A stretch of 64,000 nucleotides of DNA from Climacium dendroides (GCA_950106755.1 OX467083.1:3509501-3573500), one strand, 5' to 3'. Numbered from the stretch's first letter, positions 11,501 through 24,927 are shown. Made by a program: numbers and translations. Notes: generated by a model from the letters alone, not told the origin.

Positions 11501-14500
11501 TAAGTACTGTCTATACTATGCAGCAGTCTTAATTATTTCTAGAATATATGCTTCTTTTTGTTAGTGTGGAACATAGTTTTTGCTTATACTTGTATGTCAG
11601 GCAGCTTCTGCCTTGCTGCATTCACCTGGTCTGGGAACTTACTTCTTTGCACTAAGATTCACCATTTCGTTTTCAAGCTTGTACGTTCAGAGGTTCTTGC
11701 GTAAGGTCTTTAACTGCGTTATTGTCAACTGAAGTGTCATGGAAGGAGGTCTCAATCGTGAAAAGGTTCTAAAGTGATTGTTGCTGTGTGCAGGTGAAAG
11801 CTCGAATTCTTTACATAGATCCTGTTGCAAAAACTGTTGGATTAACTCTGAACCCACAACTTCTAAACAACGTCACCCCAGCCATGGTATTCTCTCTATT
11901 CGGAATCCTCTTCTCGATGCTAAATTCCTTGATCTTATTATCTTGCAACTTTTGGAGTGACTCAACTTGGGAGGATCATGGTTAATTTGTGCTGCATATT
12001 GTTCGTATTATTAGATATGATTCGCTAATCTCAGTGATGTCATTTGTTGTTAATTCTTCTGCAGGCAGTGGGTATTGGCGATGTTTTTGAAAATGCAGTT
12101 GTTCGTCGTGTGGATGCAACAATTGGGATGCTTCTTGAGCTTCCGACCAAAGTGAACGCCGCTGCTGGCTATGTCCATGTCAGTATCTCTTCAGAATATC
12201 ATCATTAATTTTTTTGGACCAGGTCTATCGTTATATTCTGTCAAATATTCCTTATGTCAACAGTGAGATGTATTTACTCTGAGTGTCATTGAATGAATTT
12301 GCCCGTGAGATGAGTGATTATTACATTGTGTTAACAAGTCTTCTTGATCTTGTCATTGCTTTCTGTTTTATTCCTTCTTAATGCTGACCTGATGACGGGG
12401 GTTTACTTGATTTTGAACAGATATCGAATGTTTCAGATGAACATATTGAAAAGCTTGAAAAGAAGTACAAAGTGGGAAAGAAAGTGCGTGCTCGTGTTAT
12501 TGGTCATCGAGTAATGGATGCTCTTTCTGTAGCTTCATTGAAGGTTCTCTACTTTCTAACCTCATGCCTTGGTAGTGTGACCTCGGTCTCTAATCTGGCA
12601 ACGGTACTACCCAGGGCTTTCATGATGTTTTTAACTCTCCATAAGTTTTATGGGCAGTGAATTATTTATTAGACCTCAGTCACTGCCTTTGAGACTATTT
12701 TATTGGGCCAATGGTTTAGACACCTTGCGATGACATCTCATTCAGCTCGCATTGTGATATGCAGGAATCTGTGGTCAAGCAACTTTTATTAAGTCCTGCA
12801 GATGTGAAGCCGGCTATGAATGTTACTGGTACTGTTGTTGGTGTTGAACCCTATGGGGCTTTTGTACAGTTGGCTGAAGGTTTGAAGGCTCTGTGCCCAC
12901 TTCAGCACATGTCTGAGTTTCAGCGGTCCACTTTAAGTTCCAAGTTTCAGGTAGTGGTATCAGCCAACGATTCTGTTCAGAGTATGCTTTGGACTGTGGG
13001 AGATGTTATGATATAAATTCTGCATACTTTTTGATCAAATATAAGTGGATGATGTAAGGATATTTTTCTTACAGCTTAGGATTTCTAAAATAATCTTCTA
13101 TCAATTCTGAAGAGATATATGCTCTGATAAACGTAAGATTTTCTTATTTTGTGGGCACTTAAATATATGGTGGTCTACTACAGGTTGGAGCGAAATTGAA
13201 TTTTCGTGTACTGACCTGTGATCAAGAAACAAAGAAGATTACATTGACTCATAAAAGAACATTGGTGAGTAATACCAGTCCTACTGGCTGATGGTCAAGT
13301 GGCGCTAGGTGTTTTATATTGGGGGAGCACGTACATCTATCTGTTTATGGATCTAGGAACTCATGCCCCTGGTTGTTTTTCCTAGTCACACATTAATAAA
13401 TGAAAGTCCCTGTCTCAGGTTACTTCAAAGTTAAGCTCTATAACAAGCTATGAGGATGCTGTGGAGGGACTGGTGACGCATGGATTCATCACTGGTGTAG
13501 AAGATATTGGCTGCTTCGTGAGCTTCTACAACGAAGTTAGAGGATTGGTTCACAAGTACGCCTTTGCTCCTTTTCCTACGGGCTCTTGAGCTGACCATAG
13601 ATACAAACATCATTCCTGAATTTTCTTCTTCGGAACATTGTTGTATTATTGTGACATTGCTATTCTTCTTACATTTGATTCACCTAAACAAGTAAAGTAG
13701 TACGCCGTCACGCACAAGCTTGCATGGACTTCACGCTTTGACTCATCGCCAGGGTGTAATGAAATGGTCACTACTAGAGTCCGTGCTCAATTAATGTGCA
13801 CATTCAGCATATCCTGAAATTCTCCTGCCATGTGTATTGTTGTGTCATCTCTTGCTGCAGGTCAGCTCTTGGTATCGAGGCAGGTGTGAAAGCTGAAAAC
13901 GTTTTTCAAGTTGGCCAGAGTATCAAGTGTCGGGTTCTTCGTTCAGATCCTTCAGCCCGCCGCCTATCCCTTAGCTTTGTCACGACTTCTTCAAGGTTTA
14001 TCCGAACCAGTTATTCTGAAAGCTCTTAAAAATTTGATATTTCATTTCTTGTTACTTAAAATCTACAATTACGTTCTTTGCACATTATCTAATCATTGCA
14101 AATCATGCTCATGTGTTGACTGAACTCGATATCAGGAATGTTTCTTCTTTGTATGTATTATTTGAATGCATTATCGTTCTTTTTTCTATAATTTGACATC
14201 ATGTTTATCATGCAGAGACGATACCTCAGAAGTTGAAGTGGTTGACGTGAACCCGGGGACTGTAGTTGCTGGTACTGTAGCTCATGTTAATGACAATGTC
14301 ATCATAATGGATATTTCTACTGCGAGAGGTTCAGTCAAGGGCTACCTAAATTTTCCTCACTTGTCTGACAACCTGGGTAGGAATAATCTCTGCTCTTTAG
14401 ATTTTGCCGCTTTAGATACCTCTTTTTCGTTTTGACCTCCGTCTATCCATTGAGATACTTCTATCCGTTGTAGAATCCCATTACTGTTACCATTGTGTTC

Positions 14501-17500
14501 TTTGATCGTAAGCTGTTTTGATATAAGGAGTTTTATTCATTTGCGTGTTGAGGAATTGATCGGACACTTCTGTTTGGAGCGCAGGTCATGTTGACCAGCT
14601 GAAAGCTATCATGAAAGTTGGCGTACGAATTGACCAGCTTCTTGTCTTGGGTACGTCACTGAGGTCTTTGAGACTTGTATTTGATTCTTTGAAATTTATG
14701 TATCTTTTGGTGTATTACATAGGTGTTTGGTTGGGATGTCTGGATCCCAGATTTAGCAGACCAGGGCTTTTTGTGCTAAAGGATTTGTTCGGAAGCTTTC
14801 GTTACTTGCCGTTCATTGTAGTTCTCTTACTCCGAGCAGTTCAGGTTCACCAGTTGAGTGTTACAAATATGTTTATAGGCAACGAAAAAGCATTTATAGG
14901 CAACGAAAAACTCTCGTTGACTGTGTTCCCTTTTGCTTCTTCAGAAGTCACAGATAAACAGAAGTTGATTGTTTCAGCCAAGCATTCCCTGTTACAGGCT
15001 GCTTCATCCCTTCCATCAGACATATCACAACTACAGCCTCAGTCTGTCATTCCGGTATGGAAACCGTTCTGTTTTGCTTTTGTACCAGGTCTTGTGAATA
15101 TATTGACTTCTGCATATTTTAAGTGAGCAGATTTTCATTTGGGTATTTGCAATATTATGTAACATTCCTTCTGGGTACTTCGCAAGGATACTTGTACTTG
15201 CTTTGTATGCCCAAGAATTACCCTCGCTTTTTGTCCATTTAATCTTCTTGCGCTCGCGGAATATGGAGCCATTACTGGATGCAAGATATCCTGAAATTTG
15301 GAAGTTGGATATTTTTTTCTTTGTATGTTACTGAGTTGGAGGTCAAGTGTATATTGCTGAATTTATTTTGTTCTTTTGCAGGGTTTCATAGCGAGCATCA
15401 CGGAAAAAGGTTGCTTTGTTCGATTCTTAGGGCGCCTAACAGGGCTTGCAAGCATTCCCCAGGTACTTTATGTTTTGCCCTTCAAACTTAATCGTCCGAA
15501 CTCTTCAATTATAATTCAGGTTAAATGATTGAGTTTGTATAGTTGAAAGTTGTACGGTTGCCTTCTCTCTGTGCAGCCCTTGTTGACTTACAACCTGCTT
15601 GCATGATATGCAGGTGGCTGATGAGTTTGTAAGTGATCCCAGCAACCATTTCAAGATTGGACAATCTGTGCGAGCGCAAGTGCTTGAGGTGAACGGAAGA
15701 TCTCTTCTTTTCTGTGTCAACTCTAGCGAATATTTAATCAGTTTAGGGTCTCAAGTTGCTAGCTTTAATTGACGTTTATTGAGTTTTACACATTAACCAG
15801 AGTTTGTTGATAGCAGCGTCAAAATTGATGACCCTCATGCCAGTCATGTGATGCCACGACAACGATACGACCTTCAATAGGGTTTCTCTTAAGGCATTTA
15901 TCAACTGTCTTTGATTTGCTGCAGCTAAAGATACTTCTCTTAATTCTACAGAGTCAACCATTCTGTAACCTGAGAGCCACTGATCTGATCATTATATCGT
16001 GTTATATGCTGAATAAGATTTGCATTTGTGAGCGTTTGTTCAAGTCACGCCTTGATCCTTAGCTAAGAAAGTCTTGTGTCCAGGTTTACCACGATACTGG
16101 AAAATTCAGCCTTTGCTTGAAGCAGTCAGTGTGCTTCTCAACGGACGTCTCTCTCATCCATGGTTACTTTTTGGAAGAGGAGAAGGTTAAATGATCAGAA
16201 CTCTTTCTTGTGTTTTATTTACCGTTCACTTCCTGTCAGTTTATTGAATGTCTGACTCTGTATTTCCAATTGCAAAAACAGAAATTGTAATTTGGTTCTG
16301 TAGGTTTTTGACCGCGAGGGAGTCTCAATGGGGTATATATGTTTTATATTTTGATTTATGCAGCTAGTGGACGCAAGCGGACTTCCCAATTTGGAATGGA
16401 CGGAGAGCTTGGCAATTGGAACTCTTACAACTGGAGAAGTACAGGAAATTAAGGATTATGGTGTCATTGTCAAAATCCCGAGCCATAATGATATCGTTGG
16501 CTTCGTCACACACTACCAACGTGAGGTTTTATGACGTTTAGCGCCTGTGCTTTGCCTATCTTTGACAACAATTGAATTTCTTAGCACTAATAGTGCTAAG
16601 AAATTCAATTGAATCCTCGACACAATTGTTTGTGTTGTGATCTTATTATCTCTTTCTTTCCTGTCCTTTTATTTGGAATCTCTGGGTAGCGAGAACTGAC
16701 TTCTTGGTATTTTCAACAGTGGGCGATCCTGTGGAAGTGGGCCAGTCGGTTCAAGCAAGAGTGCTCGATGTTGTTAAAGCAGACGGGATTGTGGATCTTA
16801 CACTGCGGCCTGAGTTGCTCCAAGTCAGCAATCAAGAAACAGCCAAGAGTAAAAAGGAGAGGAGCAAAAAGGTTTGACCTTACCTTCTCGTGATTTTATT
16901 TTGGATTGAACCTCCCTTTTATTTTTGCATTCAAAGAGCTGGTAATCGATCCAATGATATGCCACCTTTGATAGTTTGTGAAATTAAGAGTACTCATAGA
17001 GTTCAATGGGGTGACCACTTAGAATGATTATCGTTGTATGCTTTTCATTGGATATGCCCTTCTTGTTGTATCCATCAATTTGAGGATATCTATGATACAT
17101 TTATCAATCGAGAGGACTGTGAATTTCCACCTGAGGACATAACCATGTTAAATGGGTTTGTGCACCTCTTTTTATACAACAATTAAACCATTGGCTGATG
17201 GCTAGCTACTCCCTTACTATTCTTACCGACGGCTGGGAACAAATTGTGGTCCTTATGGATCGGCATTTGCACTAGCTTCTTGAGGAATATGAGGATGTAG
17301 TTGCCGATGTATCAACACTGTGAACCGTATCCGTACACTTCCAACGTCTGAACTATGTAAGACTGTTTTAAACAAATTTTTGAGAACTCTTGAATTTCAA
17401 GGTTCCTTTCCCACTGATGTAAGGTATAATCAATAGGGGGTGACTGATTGCCTGGTAAGTAAACCTGTGTTCCAGAATTTCATTCCTTTGATTAGTTAAC

Positions 17501-20500
17501 CACTACTGATGCTGACAACGAGGGTTGTAGTTTTTTCTTAAGTTTGAGAGTTTTACAAAGTCAATGTTTTTAAGTATTCCCATCTTTGTTGTTGATTTAA
17601 GATTATGAAGCTGAAAGGGACGTATCTCATTAGTTACATTTGAAATAATTCTAAATTCCTCTCCCGTTTTTGTAACATGTTTGTTTTATTCCATAGCACC
17701 ATGGGGTTTACAAATAGAGCACACTGCATTTCTTATATTCATTCATGTAGAGTCTATCTAGTGCATGCATTCCAAACATCTTGTCTGACCATTGCTTGTT
17801 GGTTCCTCTTAACGAACAGAGGCCAAATCCAATAACAACTTTAGAACTTCACCAGAAGGTGGTGGCTGTGGTTGAACTTGTGAAGGACACCTATCTGGTA
17901 AGGGTTCGCACAAATTTCTGTTTCTTAAATATGTTCAGAAACTATGAATATGCAACTTAGGCTATATCCTTGTTCTTTTAGAATATATTATGCTGGTTTT
18001 TCTGTCTACTGATCAGGTCTGTTATTTAGTTGTATCAAAGCTTTTCTCAAGCAACAAGAACTGCAATCACAACTATCAAACAATTATTTACTATCTATGA
18101 CTTCAGGTATTGTCCCTTCCCGAGCAAGGCAATGTGATAGGATTTGCTGCCGCTGGTGATTATAATTCTCGACAACAGGATTCTCATCAGCTCTACAAAC
18201 CAGGGCAGAGGTGAGCTGAAGCAAGGAATGATAACAGAATATTAAGTTATCAAAGATGGATTTTACTATGAAATGCAAAATTGCTGCACATGAGACTGAC
18301 GTGTTCGGTTGTGATCCATCAGACACTGATAAATCGCCTATAAATCTTTGGATCCGAAACTTCTTGGATGTTATGCTTTGATCATTGAACATAATTCTGT
18401 CATGTAGTTGGCTGTAGATTCTTTAAGCAGAAGTTTGTACCTTATAAAGTTTTAGCAATTGTGGAAGAGTGGAGAGTCCTTAACATCTCTGTCCACTTTT
18501 CCTATTCCATTTTCGGCATGACGGTGATGATCACTGAGCACCCTTCCTCCGAACCACTGAACTACAAAAATCATTTCTAGTGGAGAATTTGACGTCGTCA
18601 TCTAAAACTTTCTCTTAAATGACTGAGCAGAGTGGTAGCAACAGTGGAAAATTTGGGAGATAAGGCGATTGGCCAGAAGGTACTTCTTTTATTGGGCAAA
18701 GCCAGCGATTCTTCTCCAGTTACAGCCAAGAGTTCAAAGAAACTTCGAAAAGAATCAAAGAAGGAGATTGGCACCATTGTTGATGCTGAGGTATGTCTCT
18801 ATGATATGACTAGAGTGAAGTATTCTGAACTATTGCTTAGAAAGTAGACCATAGTCTTGCAACTCAGATAAATATTATCTACGTTTTCTCTGCTACAATT
18901 ATCTATCTTCTTTCCATTTTCCACGTTATTCTTTGTTTTATCGACTGACGACAACTAAGGATACTGATTTATTTGTTTTTATTATGGACCAGGTGATATC
19001 TATTGAGAAGCTACAGTTAATAGTTCGAATAGGTACCACGATGGAGGGTCGTGTTCATATTACTGAGGTGAGTCTCATATTGCTGTGGATGTTTCCATTG
19101 TTTTGGTGATTTATCTGTGGCTATGTGCAGCTACATCCACTTTTGACGACTGTGTCCGCATGAAATTAATTTTTAGAAACTTCGCTTGGTCCCAAGTAAA
19201 TAGACGGTTGTATATTATAAATCATGGTTGCTGGCTTCTCGAACGTGTGGTTCTTTTCCTACTCCATTATTCAGTTGTACCCTGCCTTTCATTTCTCAGT
19301 ATGTCAAATGAGTTTTGATCAGGATTGAAATGCTTTAGCGTCTTGGTGTACAAATTATTTTAGAGCTACAATAATCAACACAAAGTCTTTGCTTGATTTT
19401 TTTGATGTCGGCATCGCCTTGAAAATTTATAATTGATAAGTGTATCACTGCTGTCTGCATCAGATCGTGGATCAATTGGTAGAAGAAAACCCTCTTAGTT
19501 CCTTCAGAGTAGGCCAAAAGGTGAAGGGCAAAGTGTTACAGAAAGTACGTGTGGTGAAGACTCCTGGCAGCTCAGAGCATATCCATGTTCTGGAACTTTC
19601 ATTGCGACCCTCTCAACTCTCAGGTTTTTTCTCTTTTGCGTAAAAGATTTTCTGCTTAGCCCAGTTTGATGTTACCCAAGTTACCCATCCGATTGTGAGA
19701 AGCCCTTGCACATTACAATTTTAGTAATCTGTGACTTAGGAGTTTTCGCACTTCTGTCTTGAAGTTGTAAAAATTTCTAGGTTGAAGAGGCTGAACTACT
19801 TTTGGAAACTCTTGTAACGAGTTCTTGAAACCCGTGGGGGTCTCCTAAGTTGCCACTTCAGGGACTGGCAACTCAATGCTCCATCTTTCTGCTCATGTGT
19901 TTTGTCCATGTTCCAAGGGAAACCTGCAATTGTCTATTGAAGATTATTTTTGTAGCTTTTGTTCACATACACTGTAATAGTGGAACACGTTCACATTATC
20001 CATTAGGCAAATTGTTAAAGATCGTGTTCTTTGATGCAGATGCTTCGGAGGTAGCTGTGGGAAGTGCTGGTTCTGGGGGTTTGCCATCGATCAAGGAAAT
20101 ATTCACTGGCCAACGCTTAATAGCCTACGTGCAGGAGGTGAAAAATGATTGGGCTTGGCTGTTGGTTGCTCCGCACGTTCGAGGCCGCCTTTTCATTTTA
20201 GACTCCTCATCCAGTCCTTCAGAGTTAGAGAAATTTACAGAAAGATTTCCAATAGGTAGTTGTGTAAGCTGCCGTGTTAAAGCCATTGACCATGAGAAAC
20301 AGACCCTAGATTTTACTCTGAGGGAACCTCTTCAACAGCAGAAGTCAGAGTTTAACGTTCCTCCTATGGAAGATGAGGGCTCTTCAATTGAGAAGGATGT
20401 TAAACAAGCCGTTGGGTTCAAGAAGGGTGATATCTTGGGTGGTCGAATTGCACGAGTTAACCCTGGTGTCGGAGGATTAAGTATACAGATTGCACCATCT

Positions 20501-23500
20501 GTATATGGGAGAGTTCATGTGACCCATCTTAGCGATTCATGGAAGGATGATCCCATGGCGGGATTCAAAGAAGGCCAGTTTGTGCGCTGTGTTGTTCTGG
20601 ACGTTGCTAAAAGCTCTACTGGGAAGATTCTCACCGACCTTTCACTGCGGAAATCCTTGGGTGGATCAGCCCCGGCAACCGTTCCTGAGGGTGACTTAGA
20701 TACCGCAAGGTGCGCATGTTCATCCGCTTTGCGCTTCTTTGAAATACTGATTCCTCAGCTCTGGGCCCTAAGCATCTGTATCTCTACTGTAAGACTCATT
20801 TTGCATCGTTTGTCACATTACGGGGACCAGTATGTCCGAGCAATTCAAGTAACTAAAAATATGGATTGGATTGGTTGCCATTATTTTGTGGTCAGAGAGC
20901 CTTGTTTGATTTTATGAATTCTTCATCTTTGGACAGGTCCTCAAGCGCTGTTAAGATTGATAGCATTAATGATCTCAAAAAAAATCTTGAAGTTCAGGTG
21001 AGACTTGTTTGGTCACCTCATCTTTACACTCCTGATACAATGAATGGAGAAGACTGTGCTATGCGATCTAAGTTTTTAAAAGCAATCACTTTTATAGGTT
21101 TGGGCTTCATTTACGTTGGTATTCATAATTCACCATGCTTTACTGTGAACCATTACTACCTGGCATGCGCAGGGGTTCGTTAAGAGCGCTACTAGTAAAG
21201 GCTGCTTTGTTACTTTGGCACCCAACTTGGATGCAAGAATTCTCATCTCAAATCTATCCAACACTTATGTTAAAGATCCTGCCGAAAGTTTCCCCCCTGG
21301 AAAGTTGGTCACAGGGAGGTAGGTTCTTATATCCCACTTTTGAATTCTACTGTATTTGAATGAAGCATTCGGGAATATCGGCATGATCTGTTTGACGAGC
21401 CTTTGGGAGCAATTCGGGTAGCTTTTCACCACTTTTAAGTGATGTCTTCTATTGTTAAACGTCAAACCGACTGATTTGACCCTTTTGACTGTCTTATAAA
21501 CAGGATCGTGAGTTTCGAGCCTGATTCAGGGAGAGTAGATATGAGCCTGAAGAACTCTAACGAGAAAAAGAAAGAACCTACCAGCAATCTCTTGGGTCGC
21601 CGTTTCGAAGATTTCAAGGAGGGTGAAATTGTTTTTGGTATCATAAAGCGACTTGAGAGGTTTGGACTGTTTGTAACTATTGAGGAGAGCAATGTGGTGA
21701 GTTCATCATTCCACTCCACTCATGTGGATCTCTCGCAAGATTTGCAAGTTTTTAAGGGCAAGTGCTCTGGGAAATTTCGCTGTGTGGTCCTCGTCATAGT
21801 TTTGTTCACTACAAGTTCTGGCACAGTAAGTATTTGGAAGATTTTAATCTTGATTCATTCGGAGACTTATGCCATCACACAGACTGACTTGGAGTGTGTA
21901 AGAAACAATGCCGAGGGAACAAACGCACATCTAGTGTCGCAGCAGTGATGGTTGGTTCCCAATTAGTGGATGATTCTGTTGCAATACTGAGTTGGCAGAT
22001 TTTCTTATCAATTGATGTAACATGCATCAGGTGGCTATGTGTCATATTTCCGAAATTGGGGACTATTACGTGCATAATGTTGACGAAGGTTACAGAATTG
22101 GTGATCGTGTGCGTGCTCGTATTGTGAAGGTGTGAATCCCTACCTATTCGTCTACGTATTGATATATTTGCTCGTCTCCAGTAAAGGCGCTATGTACGAG
22201 GAGAGAAGTGCCTCCATAGTTCTGCTTGAAATTTTTTTCTGTGGCAGCATTCTAGAATTGATACTGTTGTGAATCTAACCAAGCATAAGTTTTTCTGTTC
22301 TTCATTTTTTGAGATTTTTTCTATTATCTTAATGGATTTCCTCTCGTCTTTCTAGGTGGACCCTTCCAATAAGAGAATTTCAATTGGTCTTAAGGAGTCT
22401 TACTTCTTAGAACAAGAGACACATGTGGAACCCGTGTCTGAGAAGGATGGTATGGAGACCGCAAACGACCAAGATATATCGGATGATGATAGTGAAGAAT
22501 CTCAGAAAGAGGATGACCAGGATGTGGAAAATACGGTGGAGTTGCAAGGAGCTCATAGAGATGATGGTGATTGAACGAACTAACTTCTTCATTACTTTGT
22601 CTGCTGGACGTTGGAGGATGTGACCTGTTTTTATTGAATTTGCCTTTTCTTATGTGGACGCCCTGGTAATGCAGAGAGTGAAGACGAGTCAGAAGAGGAG
22701 AACGGAGTTGATTTGGAGAACGAGGAGGAGGATGACGATGATGAAAATGCTTCTGAGGATGATGCTGTTGAGGCAGGTGTTGCTACCTTGGTAGCTCCAC
22801 CTTTGGAAGTTGAGTTGGAGGAGGAGTCTCAACCAGGCGTCGATTCTGAGGAAGAAGAGGATAAGGAATCTGAGGATGCTAAGAAACTAACTAAAAGAGC
22901 CAAGAAGCGGTTGAAAGAACAGCGGTAAGTGTCCTCAAGTTAGAACTTCAAACAATCTTCAAAGAACCTTCATATTATTCATAGCTGTTGCCATCCAATA
23001 TTACCGAATGCCAATGTTAACAAGGGAAAGCCAGCAGATTTTTCAGATTGATTATTAACCTCTGTCAATTGCCACTGCAGTGAGGCAGAAATTACTGCAG
23101 CAGAAGAAAAGCGGTTGAAGGGCGACCAGGCTCCGGAAACTGTGGATGAGTTTGAGTCTCTTGTACGAACGTCACCAAATAGCAGTCTTGTTTGGATAAA
23201 GTACATGGCGTTCCTACTACAGCTTGCAGACGTTGAAAAAGCGCGAGCTGTTGCTGAAAGGTTGAACATTACTTATACTTGCTTATTAAATTGGGAGTGT
23301 TATCATTTTACGTAAGACACTGACAGTTTATTGGACCATGTTGATATTGGTGTAGGGCTTTGCAAACGATAAACTACAGGGAAGAATCAGAGAAGCTGAA
23401 CGTCTGGATAGCTTATTTGAACCTTGAAAATGTCTATGGCGATCCTCCCAAGGTTCGACTTATTTCAGAAAATCTTGTTTATTACCTGTTGTTGAATTTC

Positions 23501-24927
23501 CACTTGCTGTAACATGTTTTAGTTTGTCCGTGAACTAAATTTGTTTTCGCGGAAAAAGTAGTAGCAAGAATCCTTTCGAACTGATGGAATTCTTATAATA
23601 TGCAGGAGGCAGTCTTGACTCTTTTTAATAGGGCCTTACAGTATAATGACCCAAAGAAGCTCTACTTTGCACTGTTGGGGATTTATGAAAATCCTAGACA
23701 AACTCAGGGTCCTCAGCACGATATGGCTGATCAGTTGTTGAAGACAATGACTCGGAAGTTCAACACTTCTGCAAAGGTAGACTTCTGATACCAAAATTTA
23801 TCGCAATGACGAGTACATTCAGTAGAATCATGCTGAAAAATATGGTTGGCCTCGACTTCCTGAACATTCTGTTAGGATTTCTGCTTACAGTGCTGGATAA
23901 GTTCACTGAATCACCTTCCTCCGCCTGTGCTCGTCAGGTCTGGTTAAGACAAATCCAGAGCCTATTGGCAAGAGATATGGGCGATGCAGCTCACAAAGCT
24001 TTAGACCAGTCACTTCTAAGCTTGCCTCGGCGTAAGCACATAAAAATCATCAGTCAAGCTGCACTGCTTGAGTTCAAAACCGGGTCTGTGGAACGTGCAA
24101 GGTCTATTTTTGAGGGAATACTTCGGAATTACCCAAAAAGGACCGACCTCTGGAGTGTCTATCTTGATCAGGTACCCTTTTTAGCCTCTCTTAACCCTGA
24201 AGGACAGAATGATCACGGTTTAACATTGCCCAGTTTGATTGATCCTAATGTGAAATTCAATTCAGCTAAATTATTATATCACCTGAATCAATGAAAGGCA
24301 TTGCTTGTGCTGGTCAAAAATGAATTAAATTAAAATAAGAGAGGTCTCCACAGGAGCCACGCAAAAGTGCTTTATTTGTATGACCCCCATTTTAGGTTGT
24401 AATCACAGCTGTGATCAGCCAGAGAAGCACCATGACCCCCATTTTAAGTGGTTCTCTGGCTGATCACAGCTGTATTGTTGTGAACCTGTTCTTTGTCACC
24501 GGATCTTGCGAAAAAATAAATCTTTGGGGAAGCGCTTCTTTTGTTCAGGTCTTTTCTCTTGTATTGGGCATCCTCATATCAAACTGAATCGTCTACTGGT
24601 TTTTTCGCTGCAGGAAATCCGAGTGGGTGAAATTCCTGTAATTCGAGCTCTTTTTGAGAGAGTGATCTGCTTAGAACTCAAACCCCTCAAGATGAAGGTA
24701 CTATATCTGCTCTTTAGTGACAGAACTGACTTTTGAAAATTGTGTTGTCAATTTTGTTTCAAAGAAATGAGTCTTTACAAAGTGTATAATGATGCTTATT
24801 ATTCTGTTACTGTGTGTAGTTCCTCTTCAAGAAATATCTGGATTTTGAAAAGACCCAAGGTGATGAGGAACGCATAAACCACGTAAAAAGGAAGGCCATG
24901 GAGTACGTTGATACAAAGCTTGGTTAA
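8557..24927 (+). CDS. RRP5: RRP5/PDCD11 homologue, S1-repeat rRNA-processing factor, 41-exon model
   Basis: Exons (GT-AG, frame kept throughout): 8557-8683, 9257-9462, 9635-9853, 10044-10250, 10391-10493, 10817-10935, 11186-11308, 11428-11499, 11794-11886, 12065-12178, 12421-12543, 12765-12950, 13184-13264, 13419-13555, 13861-13995, 14216-14376, 14585-14650, 14945-15054, 15382-15462, 15614-15688, 16084-16185, 16364-16520, 16720-16871, 17820-17897, 18107-18210, 18631-18790, 18993-19067, 19464-19623, 20040-20709, 20937-20997, 21173-21318, 21504-21696, 22031-22129, 22356-22566, 22675-22924, 23081-23260, 23356-23452, 23606-23776, 23938-24171, 24614-24697, 24820-24927. The model totals 6030 nt, or 2009 residues, close to the 1.7-2.0 kb-codon size usual for the family. 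The start ATG has good context (AACATGGCC) and opens a Lys-rich nuclear-type N-terminus. RRP5 is a nucleolar protein of the 90S pre-ribosome that binds pre-rRNA through S1 domains and is needed for both 18S and 5.8S/25S rRNA formation. Exon 4 is the least certain: an acceptor at 9936 also stays open and would add 36 residues. Confidence 0.93.
8768..8993 (+). repeat. 122-bp tandem duplication in RRP5 intron 1
   Basis: Two units about 90 percent alike. Each contains TTTTCGACTTTC, TAGCGAG, AGCGTCTCT and GCGCAATAATCTTGTG. The TTTTCGAC landmarks are at 8783 and 8905, a 122-bp period. The duplication is confined to the intron and may carry a transcriptional enhancer or be neutral. Confidence 0.85.
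14870..14911 (+). repeat. Short direct repeat in RRP5 intron 17
   Basis: The phrase TTTATAGGCAACGAAAAA occurs twice, 21 bases apart, shortly before exon 18. It is a minor local slippage-type duplication within an intron. Confidence 0.75.
16569..16611. repeat. 43-bp near-perfect palindrome in RRP5 intron 22
   Basis: Left arm 16569-16589 and right arm 16591-16611 are exact 21-bp reverse complements around a single central A (16590). The left arm begins CAATTGAATTTC and ends AGCACTA. The transcript could fold into a very stable hairpin, or the DNA could extrude a cruciform. It lies 49 bases downstream of the exon 22 donor. Confidence 0.95.
22430..22924 (+). other. Acidic linker of RRP5 (exons 34-35)
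   Basis: The exons encode residues about 1585-1718, dominated by Asp and Glu (for example [10 protein letters not shown] and [15 protein letters not shown]). The stretch then switches abruptly to a basic [15 protein letters not shown] helix. Such a charged linker between the S1 array and the helical C-terminal domain is normal for RRP5 proteins. Confidence 0.85.
23081..24927 (+). other. C-terminal HAT/TPR-like domain of RRP5 (exons 36-41)
   Basis: The exons encode residues about 1719-2009, rich in amphipathic helix pairs of the HAT (half-a-TPR) type. Examples are [53 protein letters not shown] and [17 protein letters not shown]. The pattern W-x2-Y-x3-(L/E) followed by A-R-x-(I/V)-F is diagnostic. 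In yeast Rrp5 this region works in 18S rRNA maturation. The protein ends DTKLG at TAA 24925-24927. Confidence 0.88.
24405..24473. repeat. 22-bp inverted repeat with overlapping direct repeat in RRP5 intron 39
   Basis: Arms 24405-24426 and 24452-24473 are exact reverse complements, starting ACAGCTGTGATCAGCC on the left. TGACCCCCATTTTA also occurs as a direct repeat just before the left arm (24381) and inside the loop (24433). The structure looks like a miniature hairpin insertion or a rearranged MITE. Confidence 0.9.

Larger units (their letters stand above)
9635..22400 (+). other. S1 RNA-binding repeat array of RRP5 (exons 3-34)
   Basis: I count about 15 S1-like units, by model residue: 112-245, 250-320, 332-418, 424-502, 510-590, 602-678, 688-775, 792-875, 895-967, 990-1065, 1088-1172, 1190-1285, 1308-1395, 1412-1500 and 1513-1580. 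Typical phrases are [30 protein letters not shown] and [14 protein letters not shown]. Each is followed by a G-(Q/D)-x-V-x-(A/C)-R-V strand and a closing I-x-L-(S/T)-L-(K/R). Many units are split over two or three small phase-0 exons, while units 12 and 13 share the single 670-nt exon 29. Unit boundaries are by eye, and unit 1 has a charged insertion. Confidence 0.82.

Noticed and set aside
19850..20917. 355-codon single open frame
   Set aside because: Only 20040-20709 is coding (RRP5 exon 29); the ends read into flanking introns past good splice sites.
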